DNA of 56,661 bases from Actinomycetes bacterium (lineage in GTDB: Bacteria > Bacillota > Sulfobacillia > Sulfobacillales > JAIMBI01). The first letter of the stretch is position 1. Each line of letters starts with the position of its first letter. The stretch spans positions 1 to 56,661 of the forward strand of contig JAIMBI010000023.1 of NCBI GenBank assembly GCA_023565505.1. The letters are read 5' to 3'. The notes below the pieces were generated by a model. The model ran no database searches and was not told the DNA's origin. It saw only the letters and a list, made by a program, of their open reading frames with translations. Position numbers and translations under genes: made by a program. This document shows positions 17,492 to 25,134 of this stretch, piece after piece.

Positions 17492-19459
17492 ATGGCCATC
17501 GACAAGGCGGCCCAGCCCGGACCGGACACGGCCGACGCGGCCCGCTGGCGGCTTTGGCTGGGCGAACGGCTCCACGAGACCGGCCGGGCGGACCCCGACC
17601 CGTTCCGCGACCTCGGGTGGCGCGGCACGCTGGCCGACTACCTCGCCCTGGCGGAACGGCGACCGGAGATCGCCGAGAGCGCGCACGCGCGCCTGTACCG
17701 GATGATTGAGCGGGCCGGGGTGAGCGTCCGCGACGGGCGCCGGCGCTATACCTTCTTCGCGGGCGAACTGTTCGGGCTGGAAGGGCCGCTCGAGACGCTG
17801 GTCGAGGACTACCTGCACGCGGCCGCCGTGGGCCTCGAGGTGAAACGCCGGCTGGTCCTCCTCATGGGACCGGTCTCGGGGGGCAAATCCACGCTCGTGA
17901 CCCTCCTCAAGCGCGGTCTGGAAGCGTTCACGGCCACCGAGGCGGGGGCGGTCTTCGGCCTGGCGGGCTGCCCCATGCAGGAGGAACCGCTCCACGCGCT
18001 GCCCGCCGCCCTCCGTCCGGAGGTGGCCCGCCGGCTCGGGGTGAGCATCGAGGGCGACCTCTGCCCCGTCTGCCGGCTCCGGTTGGAGGAGGAGTACGGC
18101 GGGCGGTTCCTGGATCTGCCGGTCGAGCGGCTCGTCTTCTCGGAAACCCGGCGAATCGGCATCGGCACGTTCGTGCCGTCGGATCCCAAGTCACAGGACA
18201 TGGCGGACCTGACCGGGTCCCTGGACTTTTCCACCATCACCCAGTACGGGTCGGAAGCCGACCCGCGCGCCTTCCGCTTCGACGGGGAACTCTACCGCGC
18301 CAACCGAGGCCTCATGGAGTTCCAGGAGATGCTGAAGCTGGACGAGAAGTTCCTCTACCACCTCCTGGGCCTGACGCAGGAGGGGACGTTCAAGGTGGGA
18401 CGGTTCCCGCTCATCTCCGCGGACCTGGTGGTCGTCGGGCACACCAACGAAGCCGAGTTCCGGGCCTTCGCCCAGAACCCCCGCAACGAAGCCCTGCTCT
18501 CCCGGATGGTGGTCATCCGGATGCCGTACCCGCTGGCGGTGGCGGACGAGACCGCCGTGTACCGGAAGCTGGTGGCCCGCGCGCGCCTCGACCAGGAGGT
18601 GCATTGGGCCCCGGGCGCCTTGGAGGCGGCGGCGGCGGTCTCGGTGCTCTCCCGCTTGAAAGAATCGTCCCGGCCCCAGCTCGAGCCACTCGTCAAGCTG
18701 GCCGTGCTCAACGGCGAGCCGGTGCCGGAGTTGGCCCAGGAGGACCGCGAGGCGGTCTTCCAGGAAGCCCTCGGCGAAGGGATGGCCGGATTGGACCCAC
18801 GCTACGTCGTCAACCGGCTCGCGAGTGCGGTCATCCGGCGCACCCGGCCGTGCCTCACGGCCCTCGACGTGCTCCGGGCGCTCCGGGAGGGGGTCGCCCA
18901 GCAGCCGCTCTGGGACCGGGGCTACGCCGAGCGGCTGGAGGAGTGGATCGGGCTGGCCCGGCGCCGGTACGACGCCGCCGTGCTGCGGGAGGTCCGCCGG
19001 GCCTTCATCGACGCGTTCGAGGAGAACGCGCGGGCCCTGTTCAACAACTACCTGGACAACGTCGAGGCGTACCTTGCCCCCGGGCGCCGCATCGATCCCG
19101 TGACGGGGCAGCTGCTGCTCCCCGACGAGGAACTGATGCAGAGCCTGGAGGCGCCCTTCGGCATCGCCGAGAGCCAGCGGCGGAGCTTCCGGGAGGAAGT
19201 GTGGCTGAGGACCTCGGCCGCCGGGGGCCGGCGGGAGGCCTGGGACTTCCGGGCCCACCCGCGCCTGAGGGAGGTCATCGAAGACAAGCTGTTCACCGAC
19301 CTGCAGAACGTCATCCGGGTATCGACCGCCGCCGGCCGGCCCGACCCGGAGCAGGAGGCCCGGATCCGGACGGTGGTGGACGGCCTCGTGCAGCGCGGCT
19401 ATTGCCCCGAGTGCGCCCGGGAGACGGTGCGCTACGTGGGGGTGTTGCTCGGCCGATGA
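17492..19459 (+). CDS. prkA: PrkA serine kinase / AAA protein
   Basis: This 655-residue protein belongs to the PrkA family. The P-loop GPVSGGKST is at about residues 126-134. A zinc-type pair CPVCRLRLEEEYGG follows, then the AAA core (SDPKSQDMADLTGSLD, EMLKLDEKFLYHLL, KVGRFPLISADLVVVGHTN). The C-terminal PrkA domain includes FNNYLDNVEAYL and ends with CPEC. In B. subtilis prkA is a sporulation gene, and the protein has been described both as a kinase and as a Lon-like protease. It heads the prkA-yhbH-spoVR set and its TGA overlaps the next ATG. The SD GAGAGGG lies seven bases before the ATG. A spore-sigma promoter was not recognisable in the 126-base gap upstream. Confidence 0.95.
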   Translation: MAIDKAAQPGPDTADAARWRLWLGERLHETGRADPDPFRDLGWRGTLADYLALAERRPEIAESAHARLYRMIERAGVSVRDGRRRYTFFAGELFGLEGPLETLVEDYLHAAAVGLEVKRRLVLLMGPVSGGKSTLVTLLKRGLEAFTATEAGAVFGLAGCPMQEEPLHALPAALRPEVARRLGVSIEGDLCPVCRLRLEEEYGGRFLDLPVERLVFSETRRIGIGTFVPSDPKSQDMADLTGSLDFSTITQYGSEADPRAFRFDGELYRANRGLMEFQEMLKLDEKFLYHLLGLTQEGTFKVGRFPLISADLVVVGHTNEAEFRAFAQNPRNEALLSRMVVIRMPYPLAVADETAVYRKLVARARLDQEVHWAPGALEAAAAVSVLSRLKESSRPQLEPLVKLAVLNGEPVPELAQEDREAVFQEALGEGMAGLDPRYVVNRLASAVIRRTRPCLTALDVLRALREGVAQQPLWDRGYAERLEEWIGLARRRYDAAVLREVRRAFIDAFEENARALFNNYLDNVEAYLAPGRRIDPVTGQLLLPDEELMQSLEAPFGIAESQRRSFREEVWLRTSAAGGRREAWDFRAHPRLREVIEDKLFTDLQNVIRVSTAAGRPDPEQEARIRTVVDGLVQRGYCPECARETVRYVGVLLGR

Positions 19460-20592
19460 ACCGCTACGTGCTGGTCCAGGACGCGTGGGACCTATACCGC
19501 AAGGCGGAGGAGGACGAGAAACGCCACCGCGCCCGGATCAAGGAGGCCCTCCGGCAGAACCTGGTGGACTTGGTCACGGAGGAGAGCATCGTGGTGGCGG
19601 ACGGCCGCCGCGTCCTCCGGGTGCCGGTCGAGACCGTCCAGGAGTACCGCTTCCGGTTCGGTCCCGCCGGATCGGCGGGATCCGAGGGCCGCCCGGGTCC
19701 CGGCGGCCCCGGGCGGCCCGTCGCCAACGGGGGCGCCGCCCCCGGCCACGAGGGGGGGAGCGCGCCCGGCCTGGAGGACTTCCGGGAGACCGAGATCACC
19801 CTGGAGACGGCCGACACCCTCCTCTTCGAGGGGTTGTGCCTCCCCGACTGGGATCCGGCCCGGCGGGCCCGGGGCGGCGACGGCGGCGAGGCCTGGGAGG
19901 ACCTCCGCCGCACCGGTCCCCGGGCCACCCTGGCCCGCCGGCCCACCCTCAAGGCGGCCCTGGCCCACGGGTGCGGCCCGGCGGGCCGGGTCACCATCCG
20001 GCCGGAGGACCTCCGGTTCCGGGCGCTCGCCTCGAGCGCCCGGGAGGACGCGGGCGCGGTGGTCCTCGCCATGATGGACACGTCCGGGTCTATGGGCACG
20101 TTCGAGAAGTACATGGCCCGCAGCTTCTTCTTCTGGGCGGTGCGGTTCCTCCGGACCCGGTACCCCCGGGTGGAACTGGTCTTCCTAGCCCACGACGTCC
20201 GCGCGCGTGAGGTCGACGAGGACGCCTTCTTCCACCGCGGCGCCAGCGGCGGTACCGTGTCCTCCTCCGTCTACCGGTTGGCCCTGGACGTGCTGGCAGC
20301 CCGCTATCCGGCCGAGCGGTACAACGCCTACGCGTTCCACTTCACCGATGGCGGCAATCTCACGTCGGACAACCCGACGGCCCTCGAGGCCGGCGCGCGC
20401 CTGGCCCAGCGGGTGAACCTCTTCGGCTACGGCGAGATCCACGACACGGCCCGGCATCCGTCGCCGCTGTTCGCGGGGTTTTCCGAGCTGGAACGGGCCC
20501 GCACGGTCGTGCTCCGTCAGAAGGCGGACGTGTTCCGGGCCTTGTCGGTGTTCTTCGCCCCGGCCAAGCCGTCACCCGAGGAGGTGTCCTGA
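19456..20592 (+). CDS. yhbH: YhbH/YeaH family protein (DUF444, VWA-like)
   Basis: This is a 378-residue protein. The N-terminal third starts VQDAWDLYRKAEEDEKRHRARI and reads EESIVVADGRRVLRVPVE, standard for the family. A glycine/proline-rich spacer follows (about residues 70-110), then a von Willebrand A-like domain with the metal-site motif MDTSGSMG and ASGGTVSSSVYRLAL. YhbH is needed for efficient sporulation in Bacillus, and the family nearly always accompanies PrkA and SpoVR. The ATG overlaps the prkA stop (ATGA) and its TGA overlaps the spoVR ATG (TGATG), so the three are coupled. Confidence 0.93.
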   Translation: MNRYVLVQDAWDLYRKAEEDEKRHRARIKEALRQNLVDLVTEESIVVADGRRVLRVPVETVQEYRFRFGPAGSAGSEGRPGPGGPGRPVANGGAAPGHEGGSAPGLEDFRETEITLETADTLLFEGLCLPDWDPARRARGGDGGEAWEDLRRTGPRATLARRPTLKAALAHGCGPAGRVTIRPEDLRFRALASSAREDAGAVVLAMMDTSGSMGTFEKYMARSFFFWAVRFLRTRYPRVELVFLAHDVRAREVDEDAFFHRGASGGTVSSSVYRLALDVLAARYPAERYNAYAFHFTDGGNLTSDNPTALEAGARLAQRVNLFGYGEIHDTARHPSPLFAGFSELERARTVVLRQKADVFRALSVFFAPAKPSPEEVS

Positions 20593-21818
20593 TGTTGGAC
20601 GCGGCGCGCCTGGCGGCGCTCGACCAAGACATCGCCCGCATCTGGGACCGGGCCGAGGCGCTGGGACTCCGGCCCGGTGCGATCCGCTTCGAAGTGGTGC
20701 CCGCGCGCCTGCTCCACACGCTGACGGCCTACGGCGGGGTCCTCACCCGCTACCAGCACTGGAGCTTCGGCAAGGCCTACGGGCGGATCAAGGTGGCCCA
20801 CGACTTCGGCCTGGCGCGGATGTACGAACTGGTGGTCAACGCCGAGCCGGCGGTCGCCTACCTCCTGGACGCCAACTCGCCGCTGGAGAACCGGGTGGTG
20901 GTGGCGCATGTCCTCGCGCACGTGGACTTCTTCCGCCATCACTACCGGTTCGCCGGGCAGCCCAAGGACATGCCGGAACGCATGGCGTGGGGCCGGCGCC
21001 GGCTCGAGGCGCTTGCCGCCCGTTGGGGCCGGGAGCGGCTCGAACGGCTGGTGGAGGACGGACTGGTGGTGGCGGAGTTGTTGGATCCGTTCCGCGACGA
21101 CTGGCAGTGCCCGGCCAACGTGGGCGCCTTCGTGGCGCACGAGAGCCCCGCGCTCGGGCCCGACGCCAAGGCGGTGCTGGCCTGGCTGGAGCAGGAGGCG
21201 CGGTACTTCCGGCCGCAGATGGAGACGAAGATCGCCAACGAAGGATGGGCCACCTTCTGGCACCGGGAGATCCTGCGCAGCCTCGCGGCCGACTTCGGGG
21301 ACATCTGGGAATTCGCCCGCCTGCACGCCCAGATCGTCGCGCCGGCCGCTCCGTACAACCCCTACGCGCTCGGACTGGCCCTGTGGGAAGCCGCCCGCGA
21401 CGAGAGCCCGGACGCCCTGTGGCGCGGCCGGTCCTGCCTCGCCGACGTCGCGCTGGTGGAACGGTACCTGACGCCCGCGACGGGCGCCGCCCTGGCCGCG
21501 GGCAACCCCCCGAAACCGTTCACGGAGCGGCGGGCCGCGCTGTTGCAGGCGCTCGACAACGCCGGGCTGCCACGCATCGAGGTGGGGCGGGTGGAGCGGG
21601 GGGAGTTGGTCCTGGTCCACCGGCACGACGGCCGCGACCTCGACACCCGCTTGCTGCCCGGAGCGCTCGCGGCCGTCGCCCGGCTGTGGGGCCGGCCGTG
21701 CCACCTCCTCACCGTCCGGGACGGGCGGCCCCGCCGATGGACGTCGCAGGGCGAGGCCGCGGTGGAACAGGACGCCGACGTCCCCACGGTCGTCGGCGCG
21801 ATGCCGCCAGGCCGCTGA
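20592..21818 (+). CDS. spoVR: SpoVR family protein
   Basis: This 408-residue SpoVR-like protein is recognised by YGGVLTRYQHWSFGKAY, YELVVNAEPAVAYL, VVAHVLAHVDFFRHH, the DWQ segment and KIANEGWATFWHREI. The many ordered histidines and glutamates could form a metal site, but the biochemical role is unproven. In B. subtilis SpoVR affects spore cortex formation. The start follows GAGGAGG with six bases between. It closes the prkA-yhbH-spoVR operon and converges on a small minus-strand gene nine bases away. Confidence 0.95.
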   Translation: MLDAARLAALDQDIARIWDRAEALGLRPGAIRFEVVPARLLHTLTAYGGVLTRYQHWSFGKAYGRIKVAHDFGLARMYELVVNAEPAVAYLLDANSPLENRVVVAHVLAHVDFFRHHYRFAGQPKDMPERMAWGRRRLEALAARWGRERLERLVEDGLVVAELLDPFRDDWQCPANVGAFVAHESPALGPDAKAVLAWLEQEARYFRPQMETKIANEGWATFWHREILRSLAADFGDIWEFARLHAQIVAPAAPYNPYALGLALWEAARDESPDALWRGRSCLADVALVERYLTPATGAALAAGNPPKPFTERRAALLQALDNAGLPRIEVGRVERGELVLVHRHDGRDLDTRLLPGALAAVARLWGRPCHLLTVRDGRPRRWTSQGEAAVEQDADVPTVVGAMPPGR

Positions 21819-21827
21819 GAGGGCCCC

Positions 21828-22082
21828 TCAGCTGTGCCACAGGTAGGGGAGGAGCAGCGCGACGATGAGCAGGGCGGCCCAGATCCAGCGCACGTAGTCG
21901 CGCGGCGCCGGGCGGCGCGGAGGCGCCGACCGGTCCCGGCTCTTGCGCGACGGAGCGCGGAACGGTACGACCTTGGGATGGGGTCGGCCCCCCCGGGCCA
22001 TCAGCAGCAACCCGAACCGCCCCCAGGGGTGGCGGAACGCGGCGGCCGCGCTCATAGGGGTGCCGCAGTACGCACACGTCAT
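21828..22082 (-). CDS. Small zinc-ribbon-like membrane protein, unknown
   Basis: This 84-residue frame begins MTCAYCGTPM (a CxxC knuckle). A basic, proline-rich middle follows, and it ends with one transmembrane helix (WIWAALLIVALLLPYLW). The nearest SD-like GGAGG is 16 bases upstream, longer than ideal. The shape is typical of small Gram-positive anchored zinc-knuckle proteins. No function can be given. It lies upstream of, and on the same strand as, the end of the SpoVR convergent region. Confidence 0.5.
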   Translation of the reverse strand: MTCAYCGTPMSAAAAFRHPWGRFGLLLMARGGRPHPKVVPFRAPSRKSRDRSAPPRRPAPRDYVRWIWAALLIVALLLPYLWHS

Positions 22083-22133
22083 GAGTATCGCTTGCCTGCC
22101 TCCTTGCCCGCGCGGCCGACCCCGGGCGTCGGC

Positions 22134-22685
22134 CTAGTCCCGCGTGGCGCCCGTCCGCAAAAAGGCAGATCGCGGGGGGACCCAGCGCCCGCGCTGGTAC
22201 GTCCAGCCCATCGACGCGAGGAAGTACACCAGTCCGAGCTGGGTCTTGGCGTCCGCCGCCCGCCCGTCGTAGAGCATGGCCGGGATTTCGGAGATGGGGA
22301 CGGTCTTGACCTCGATCTCCTCCGTCGGGTCCCAGTGCGTCTCGCCGGGCGTCGGGTCCTTGGTGTAGTACAGGTGCACCTTGTGCCGGGACAAGCCCAC
22401 GGAAGGGTAGAAACGGGTGAGCAGCCTGAGCTTCCCGGCGATGTAGCCGGTCTCCTCCTGCAGTTCCCGCCGGGCCCCCACCACGGAGTCCTCGCCGCGG
22501 TGCAGCCGGCCCGCCGGCAGCTCCAGGATGCGCCGCCCCAGTGCCGGGCGGAACTGCTCGACCAGAATCACGCCGTCCTTGGTCTCGGCGACAACCGCCG
22601 CCACGTCCGGCAGCACCAGATATTCGTGGATATAATGCGTGTCACGGACTGTCACCGGCACCCGCCGGATCCGGTTTCGCAACAT
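22134..22685 (-). CDS. Nudix hydrolase, ADP-ribose pyrophosphatase type
   Basis: This 183-residue Nudix enzyme carries an intact box, AGRLHRGEDSVVGARRELQEETGY (G-x5-E-x7-REUxEExGU). It is preceded by ELP and followed by FYPSVGLSRHKVHLYY, as in NudF/ADP-ribose pyrophosphatases. It hydrolyses ADP-ribose or similar nucleoside diphosphate derivatives. I chose ATG 22685, ten bases after AAAGGA. A longer frame starts at 22748 without an SD, but it would overlap the predicted promoter element. It is divergent from the TetR gene. Confidence 0.88.
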   Translation of the reverse strand: MLRNRIRRVPVTVRDTHYIHEYLVLPDVAAVVAETKDGVILVEQFRPALGRRILELPAGRLHRGEDSVVGARRELQEETGYIAGKLRLLTRFYPSVGLSRHKVHLYYTKDPTPGETHWDPTEEIEVKTVPISEIPAMLYDGRAADAKTQLGLVYFLASMGWTYQRGRWVPPRSAFLRTGATRD

Positions 22686-22746
22686 TCGTGCGTCGTCCTT
22701 TACTGACCGGCCCGACCGCCGTCGCCGGACCGGTGTATTACCATGC

Positions 22747-22752
22747 ATTATA
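22747..22752 (-). promoter_or_regulatory. Consensus -10 (TATAAT) upstream of the Nudix gene
   Basis: A perfect TATAAT on the minus strand, flanked by the inverted repeat ATGC-ATTATA-GCAT (22743-22756). No clear -35 is present. The repeat lies in the TetR-Nudix divergent region and could be a weak operator. Confidence 0.4.
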
Positions 22753-22819
22753 GCATCCGGCTCCGACGGGGGGCAGGCGAGGCCGCCGCCGCGGCGGGGA
22801 ACCCGGAGGGAGGGTCGTC

Positions 22820-23434
22820 ATGGCCGAGAACGGTCTCGAGCGCCGCGAGGCTTTGATGCGGGCGGCGGTGTCGGTGTTCTCCCGCGACGGCTTCGCCGGT
22901 GCGTCCATCCGTGCCATCACCGACGCGGCCGGATGCGCCACCGGCACCTTCTACCTCTACTTCCCGTCGAAGGAGGACTGTTTCGCCGCGCTCATCGACC
23001 GGTTGTACGAGCGGGTGCTGCGGACCGTGGCCGAGGCGCGCCGGACCGCCACGGACCCGGCGGACAAGCTCTGGGTGTCGATCGGGGCCGTGGTCCGGAT
23101 CTTCGCCGACGAACGGGAGCTCGCGGCCCTGGTGCTGCTGCAGGCGCCCGGGGCGTCCTCCCGCTTCCGCGAGCAGCTGGAACGCATCCGCGCCACCCTC
23201 GCGGCGCTCATCGTCGAGGATCTGGAGGAGGTGGGGCTGGCCCGCTGGCCGGCCGAATGTGCCGCCCGGTCGTTGACCGGCGCCCTGGGCGAGGTGCTGG
23301 TCTGGCAGGTGGCGGAGCGCCGCCCCCGCGAGGATCTTCTGGCGGCGGGCGAAGAGGTCCGTCGACTCTTTTGGCGCGGGCTCGGCCTGGCGCCGCCCGA
23401 CGCCCCGGCGCCGGGGACGTCGGCGGACGGCTGA
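22820..23434 (+). CDS. TetR-family transcriptional regulator
   Basis: This 204-residue protein has a TetR N-terminal helix-turn-helix: ALMRAAVSVFSRDGFAGASI, then AITDAAGCATGTFYLYFPSKEDCFAAL. The all-helical C-terminal ligand domain is not assignable; fatty-acid responsive regulators such as FadR/YsiA have a similar look. The ATG follows GGGAGGG with six bases between. The divergent Nudix gene and the following small gene are candidate neighbours under its control. Confidence 0.9.
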   Translation: MAENGLERREALMRAAVSVFSRDGFAGASIRAITDAAGCATGTFYLYFPSKEDCFAALIDRLYERVLRTVAEARRTATDPADKLWVSIGAVVRIFADERELAALVLLQAPGASSRFREQLERIRATLAALIVEDLEEVGLARWPAECAARSLTGALGEVLVWQVAERRPREDLLAAGEEVRRLFWRGLGLAPPDAPAPGTSADG

Positions 23435-23489
23435 GGGCGCCGGGGACGCCGTCGGGGCCACGAAGGAACAAGAAGGGGACGATGACAGC

Positions 23490-23762
23490 ATGGTCGAGGT
23501 GCGCACGATAGTGGAGCGGGGCGACGCGTGGGAGATCGAGCTGGCGATCCGCGAAGGGGTGTACCGGCTGGACCGCTACCCCGTCCGGGTCGAAGAGGTC
23601 CCCGCCCCGCCAGCCGGCTGGGACGAGGCCGCTCAGAAACGCCAGATCGCGGCGTTCGTCGTGGACCGGGTCGCGCGGCACATGCGCCGCGGTTCGCTGC
23701 CCCCGCGCGGCACGCGCCTGGACGGCAGCGCGGTGTGGACCTGGAAGGGGCCGGAAGGCTGA
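23490..23762 (+). CDS. Small hypothetical protein (90 aa)
   Basis: The 90-residue frame starts MVEVRTIVERGDAWEIELAI and has a beta-then-helix look (VYRLDRYPVRVEEV, KRQIAAFVVDRVARHM). Purine-rich GAAGGGGACGATG lies upstream of the ATG. It follows the TetR gene by 55 bases and may be co-transcribed. No family recognised. Confidence 0.6.
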   Translation: MVEVRTIVERGDAWEIELAIREGVYRLDRYPVRVEEVPAPPAGWDEAAQKRQIAAFVVDRVARHMRRGSLPPRGTRLDGSAVWTWKGPEG

Positions 23763-23877
23763 CCGGCTTCCGGATTTCGATAGGCGAACCCGGTAGGGGC
23801 TACCGGACCTGACCCTTGGGGTACAATGGCGGAGAGAGCCGGGCGCGACCCCGGCAAGCTGACGGGAGGGCTCGAGA

Positions 23878-25005
23878 ATGGCGGATACATCCTTCAAGGC
23901 GGGCCTGGAAGACGTTGTCGCCCTGACGTCCGACATTTGTTTCATCGACGGGAAGGAAGGCCGCCTCGTTTACCGCGGCTACAACATCGTGGACCTCGCG
24001 GAGCACTCCACCTTTGAAGAGGTGGTGTTTTTGTTATGGAACGGCAACCTGCCGACCCGCGCCGAGCTCGACGCGTTCACGCGCGAGCTGGCCGGCATGC
24101 GGCGGCTGCCCGACGCGGTGATGGCGTTCCTGAAGAGCCTGCCCCGCACCGTGCACCCCATGGACGTGCTCCGCAGCGCCGTGTCCCTGCTCGGGATCTA
24201 TGACCCGGAGACGCCCGACATGTCCCCCGAGGCCAACCGGCGCAAGGCGATGCGCCTGACCGCGCAGATCCCCACCATCGCCACGGCGTACGAGCGGCTG
24301 CGCAACGGCAAGGACCCGGTGGATCCGGACCCGAACCTGTCGGCCGCCGAGAATTTCCTGTACATGCTGCACGGGGAACGTCCGTCCGCCCTGCACGCCC
24401 ATGTCTTCAACGTGGCGCTCATCCTGCACGCGGACCACGAGCTCAACGCCTCCACCTTCTCGGCCCGCGTCACCGCCGGGACGCTCTCCGACATCTACTC
24501 GGCCATCACCTCGGCCATCGGCACGCTCAAGGGGCCACTGCACGGCGGGGCCAACGAGCAGGTGATGCGCATGCTCGAGGCCATCGGGACGGTGGACCGG
24601 GCCGAGAGCTGGGTGCGGGACGCACTGGCCCGCAAGGAGAAGATCATGGGCTTCGGCCACCGGGTGTACCGGACCGAAGATCCTCGGGCCACCATCCTGC
24701 GGCGCCTGTCGCGGCAGATGGCGGAGGACGCCCACAACACGCGCTACTACGACATCCTCCAGGTCGTCGAGCGGGTGGTCACGGAAGGCAAGCCCCTGTA
24801 CCCCAACGTCGACTTCTACTCCGGGTCCTGCTACGCGCTGATGGGCATCCCGATGGACCTCTACACGCCGATCTTCGCCGTCAGCCGCATCTCCGGCTGG
24901 ACCGCCCACGTGCTGGAACAGTACGCCAACAACCGGCTCATCCGGCCCCGGGCGGAGTACACCGGTCCGACCCACCGGACCTACGTCCCCATCGACCAGC
25001 GCTAG
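23878..25005 (+). CDS. citZ: Citrate synthase
   Basis: This 375-residue citrate synthase of the short Gram-positive type makes citrate from oxaloacetate and acetyl-CoA. VYRGYNIVDLAEHSTFEEV is the N-terminal signature. Catalytic histidines lie in LHADHELNAST and in GPLHGGANEQV, and the aspartate is in NVDFYSG. GFGHRVYRTEDPRA is the substrate-binding PROSITE region. A TACAAT element at 23822-23827 lies 50 bases before the ATG and may be the -10, but its -35 is weak. A perfect palindromic terminator follows. 2-Methylcitrate synthase activity is possible in this family. Confidence 0.95.
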   Translation: MADTSFKAGLEDVVALTSDICFIDGKEGRLVYRGYNIVDLAEHSTFEEVVFLLWNGNLPTRAELDAFTRELAGMRRLPDAVMAFLKSLPRTVHPMDVLRSAVSLLGIYDPETPDMSPEANRRKAMRLTAQIPTIATAYERLRNGKDPVDPDPNLSAAENFLYMLHGERPSALHAHVFNVALILHADHELNASTFSARVTAGTLSDIYSAITSAIGTLKGPLHGGANEQVMRMLEAIGTVDRAESWVRDALARKEKIMGFGHRVYRTEDPRATILRRLSRQMAEDAHNTRYYDILQVVERVVTEGKPLYPNVDFYSGSCYALMGIPMDLYTPIFAVSRISGWTAHVLEQYANNRLIRPRAEYTGPTHRTYVPIDQR

Positions 25006-25020
25006 CCCGGAACGCTGCCG

Positions 25021-25046
25021 GCGGGCCGCCCTGCAGGGCGGCCCGC
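25021..25046 (+). terminator. Terminator hairpin after citrate synthase
   Basis: GCGGGCCGCCCTG/CAGGGCGGCCCGC is a perfect 13-bp inverted repeat, 15 bases after the stop, followed by the short T-rich stretch TCGGTTTGT. Confidence 0.75.
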
Positions 25047-25134
25047 TCGGTTTGTCCCGGCGCCGAGGTCTGTCCCGTCCCGCCCCGTCATACTGTCCTA
25101 CGGCGACGGACAAGGGCGGGGGGGATCGCACGGG

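Noticed and set aside
22743..22756. ATGC-ATTATA-GCAT as a TetR operator
   Set aside because: The arms are only four bases; chance is likely, so it is mentioned only with the -10 element.
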